Assembly (NCBI GenBank): GCA_036874045.1
Contig: CM072335.1
Location: 20,777,501-20,841,500 of the forward strand
Origin: Cymodocea nodosa
Lineage: Eukaryota; Streptophyta; Magnoliopsida; Alismatales; Cymodoceaceae
Reading direction: 5' to 3'
DNA: 64,000 bases
Shown here: positions 63,751-64,000 of the stretch, one piece after another
Layout: every line of letters begins with the position of its first letter
Numbering within the stretch: position 1 is the first letter of the stretch
Notes under the pieces: model-generated
Databases searched by the model: none
Seen by the model: the letters and a program-made list of their open reading frames with translations, nothing else
Told to the model about the DNA's origin: nothing
Translations under genes and position numbers: made by a program

Positions 63751-64000
63751 GTTGCAAAGTAGTCTTCTCACCATTACCCAACGAGGTAAATAACTCATTT
63801 ACAGTAAACTACTTGCAAAAATGAAGCACAAAACAAATTACAATCTAAAATGAGATTGCTCTTGCTCTAAGGAATGATTTTGAAGTTGTGTGTGATTGAA
63901 AAATGGTTGATCTTGATGTTCTAGGGCAAAGAAAAGCTAGGAGATTGTTCATTTTGGGTGTAAAAGAAGGTATTGAGCATGCAAAAGATATTCTAAGTGG
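63751..64000. other. LTR-like sequence continuing after the MITE
   Basis: GTTGCAAAGTAGTC joins the CACTCCTTA left of the MITE to restore a sequence similar to the nearby CTACTCCTTAGTCACAAAGGAG (62,668-62,690), supporting a single interrupted repeat. No gene is seen up to the window end. Confidence 0.4.

Noticed and set aside
1-64000. CRISPR array, bacterial operons, rRNA or tRNA genes
   Set aside because: The direct repeats seen are tandem satellites or hairpin arrays of transposons without regular unique spacers. The tRNA-like matches are only the 12-base primer-binding sites of copia elements, and no rRNA sequence is recognised.

Overview
This window is nuclear DNA from a flowering plant, very probably a dicot or early-diverging angiosperm with long introns. 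It is AT-rich and dense in plant-type Ty1/copia, Ty3/gypsy, PIF/Harbinger, hAT, RTE and L1 fossils. It has GT-AG introns, a TAF5 homologue very close to other plant TAF5 proteins, and a MIR156 gene with the canonical 20-nt plant miR156. Only two host genes can be supported: the 3' end of TAF5 and MIR156. I could not identify the species.

Region 1 (1-34,407) is the 3' part of TAF5 on the + strand. Four coding exons (14,202-14,467; 34,011-34,106; 34,177-34,252; 34,354-34,407) join in frame into 163 codons plus a stop and encode the last three WD40 repeats and the conserved C-terminal tail. The intron between the first two is 19,543 bp. The intron before the first is at least 14.2 kb, because no earlier TAF5 exon is visible from base 1. 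The upstream intron holds an RTE-type LINE, a truncated copia element, arrays of 88-bp and hairpin-type repeats, and a nearly full-length antisense copia element (9,690-13,724). The 19.5-kb intron holds a three-level nest: an antisense copia element split by a PIF/Harbinger transposon (16,590-24,702, TAA target duplication), itself carrying a sense copia element (17,037-21,145). A second, full-length antisense copia with well-preserved LTRs (26,819-30,983) sits inside another LTR-like repeat.

Region 2 (34,408-48,100) is intergenic. It contains a sense copia fossil (35,302-39,769), a pair of long-TIR foldback MITEs (39,770-41,678), an L1-type LINE relic on the minus strand (42,420-43,500) and the integrase tail of a Ty3/gypsy element (47,140-47,640).

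Region 3 (48,170-51,110) is the MIR156 locus on the + strand. A GC-rich promoter with a G-box is followed by a C/T-rich leader and the precursor hairpin (48,861-49,010). A perfect 205-bp tandem duplication begins inside the miR156* arm and makes a second, shortened star arm 205 nt downstream. A separate diverged 204-bp duplication lies about 1.5 kb further on.

Region 4 (51,111-64,000) is transposon-derived. Inferred outer Ty3/gypsy material (LTR-like sequence to about 60,411, pol remnants to 62,330) is interrupted by a hAT transposon (53,852-56,771, 8-bp duplication AACAAAAT). It is also interrupted by a shrunken Sirevirus-like copia remnant (56,925-58,820, 5-bp duplication CATAG) whose long LTR carries an array of covarying palindromes. 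A Tourist-like MITE (62,735-63,747, TTA duplication) contains a 480-bp GC-rich hexanucleotide array. TAF5 and MIR156 have no evident functional link; they are simply neighbours.
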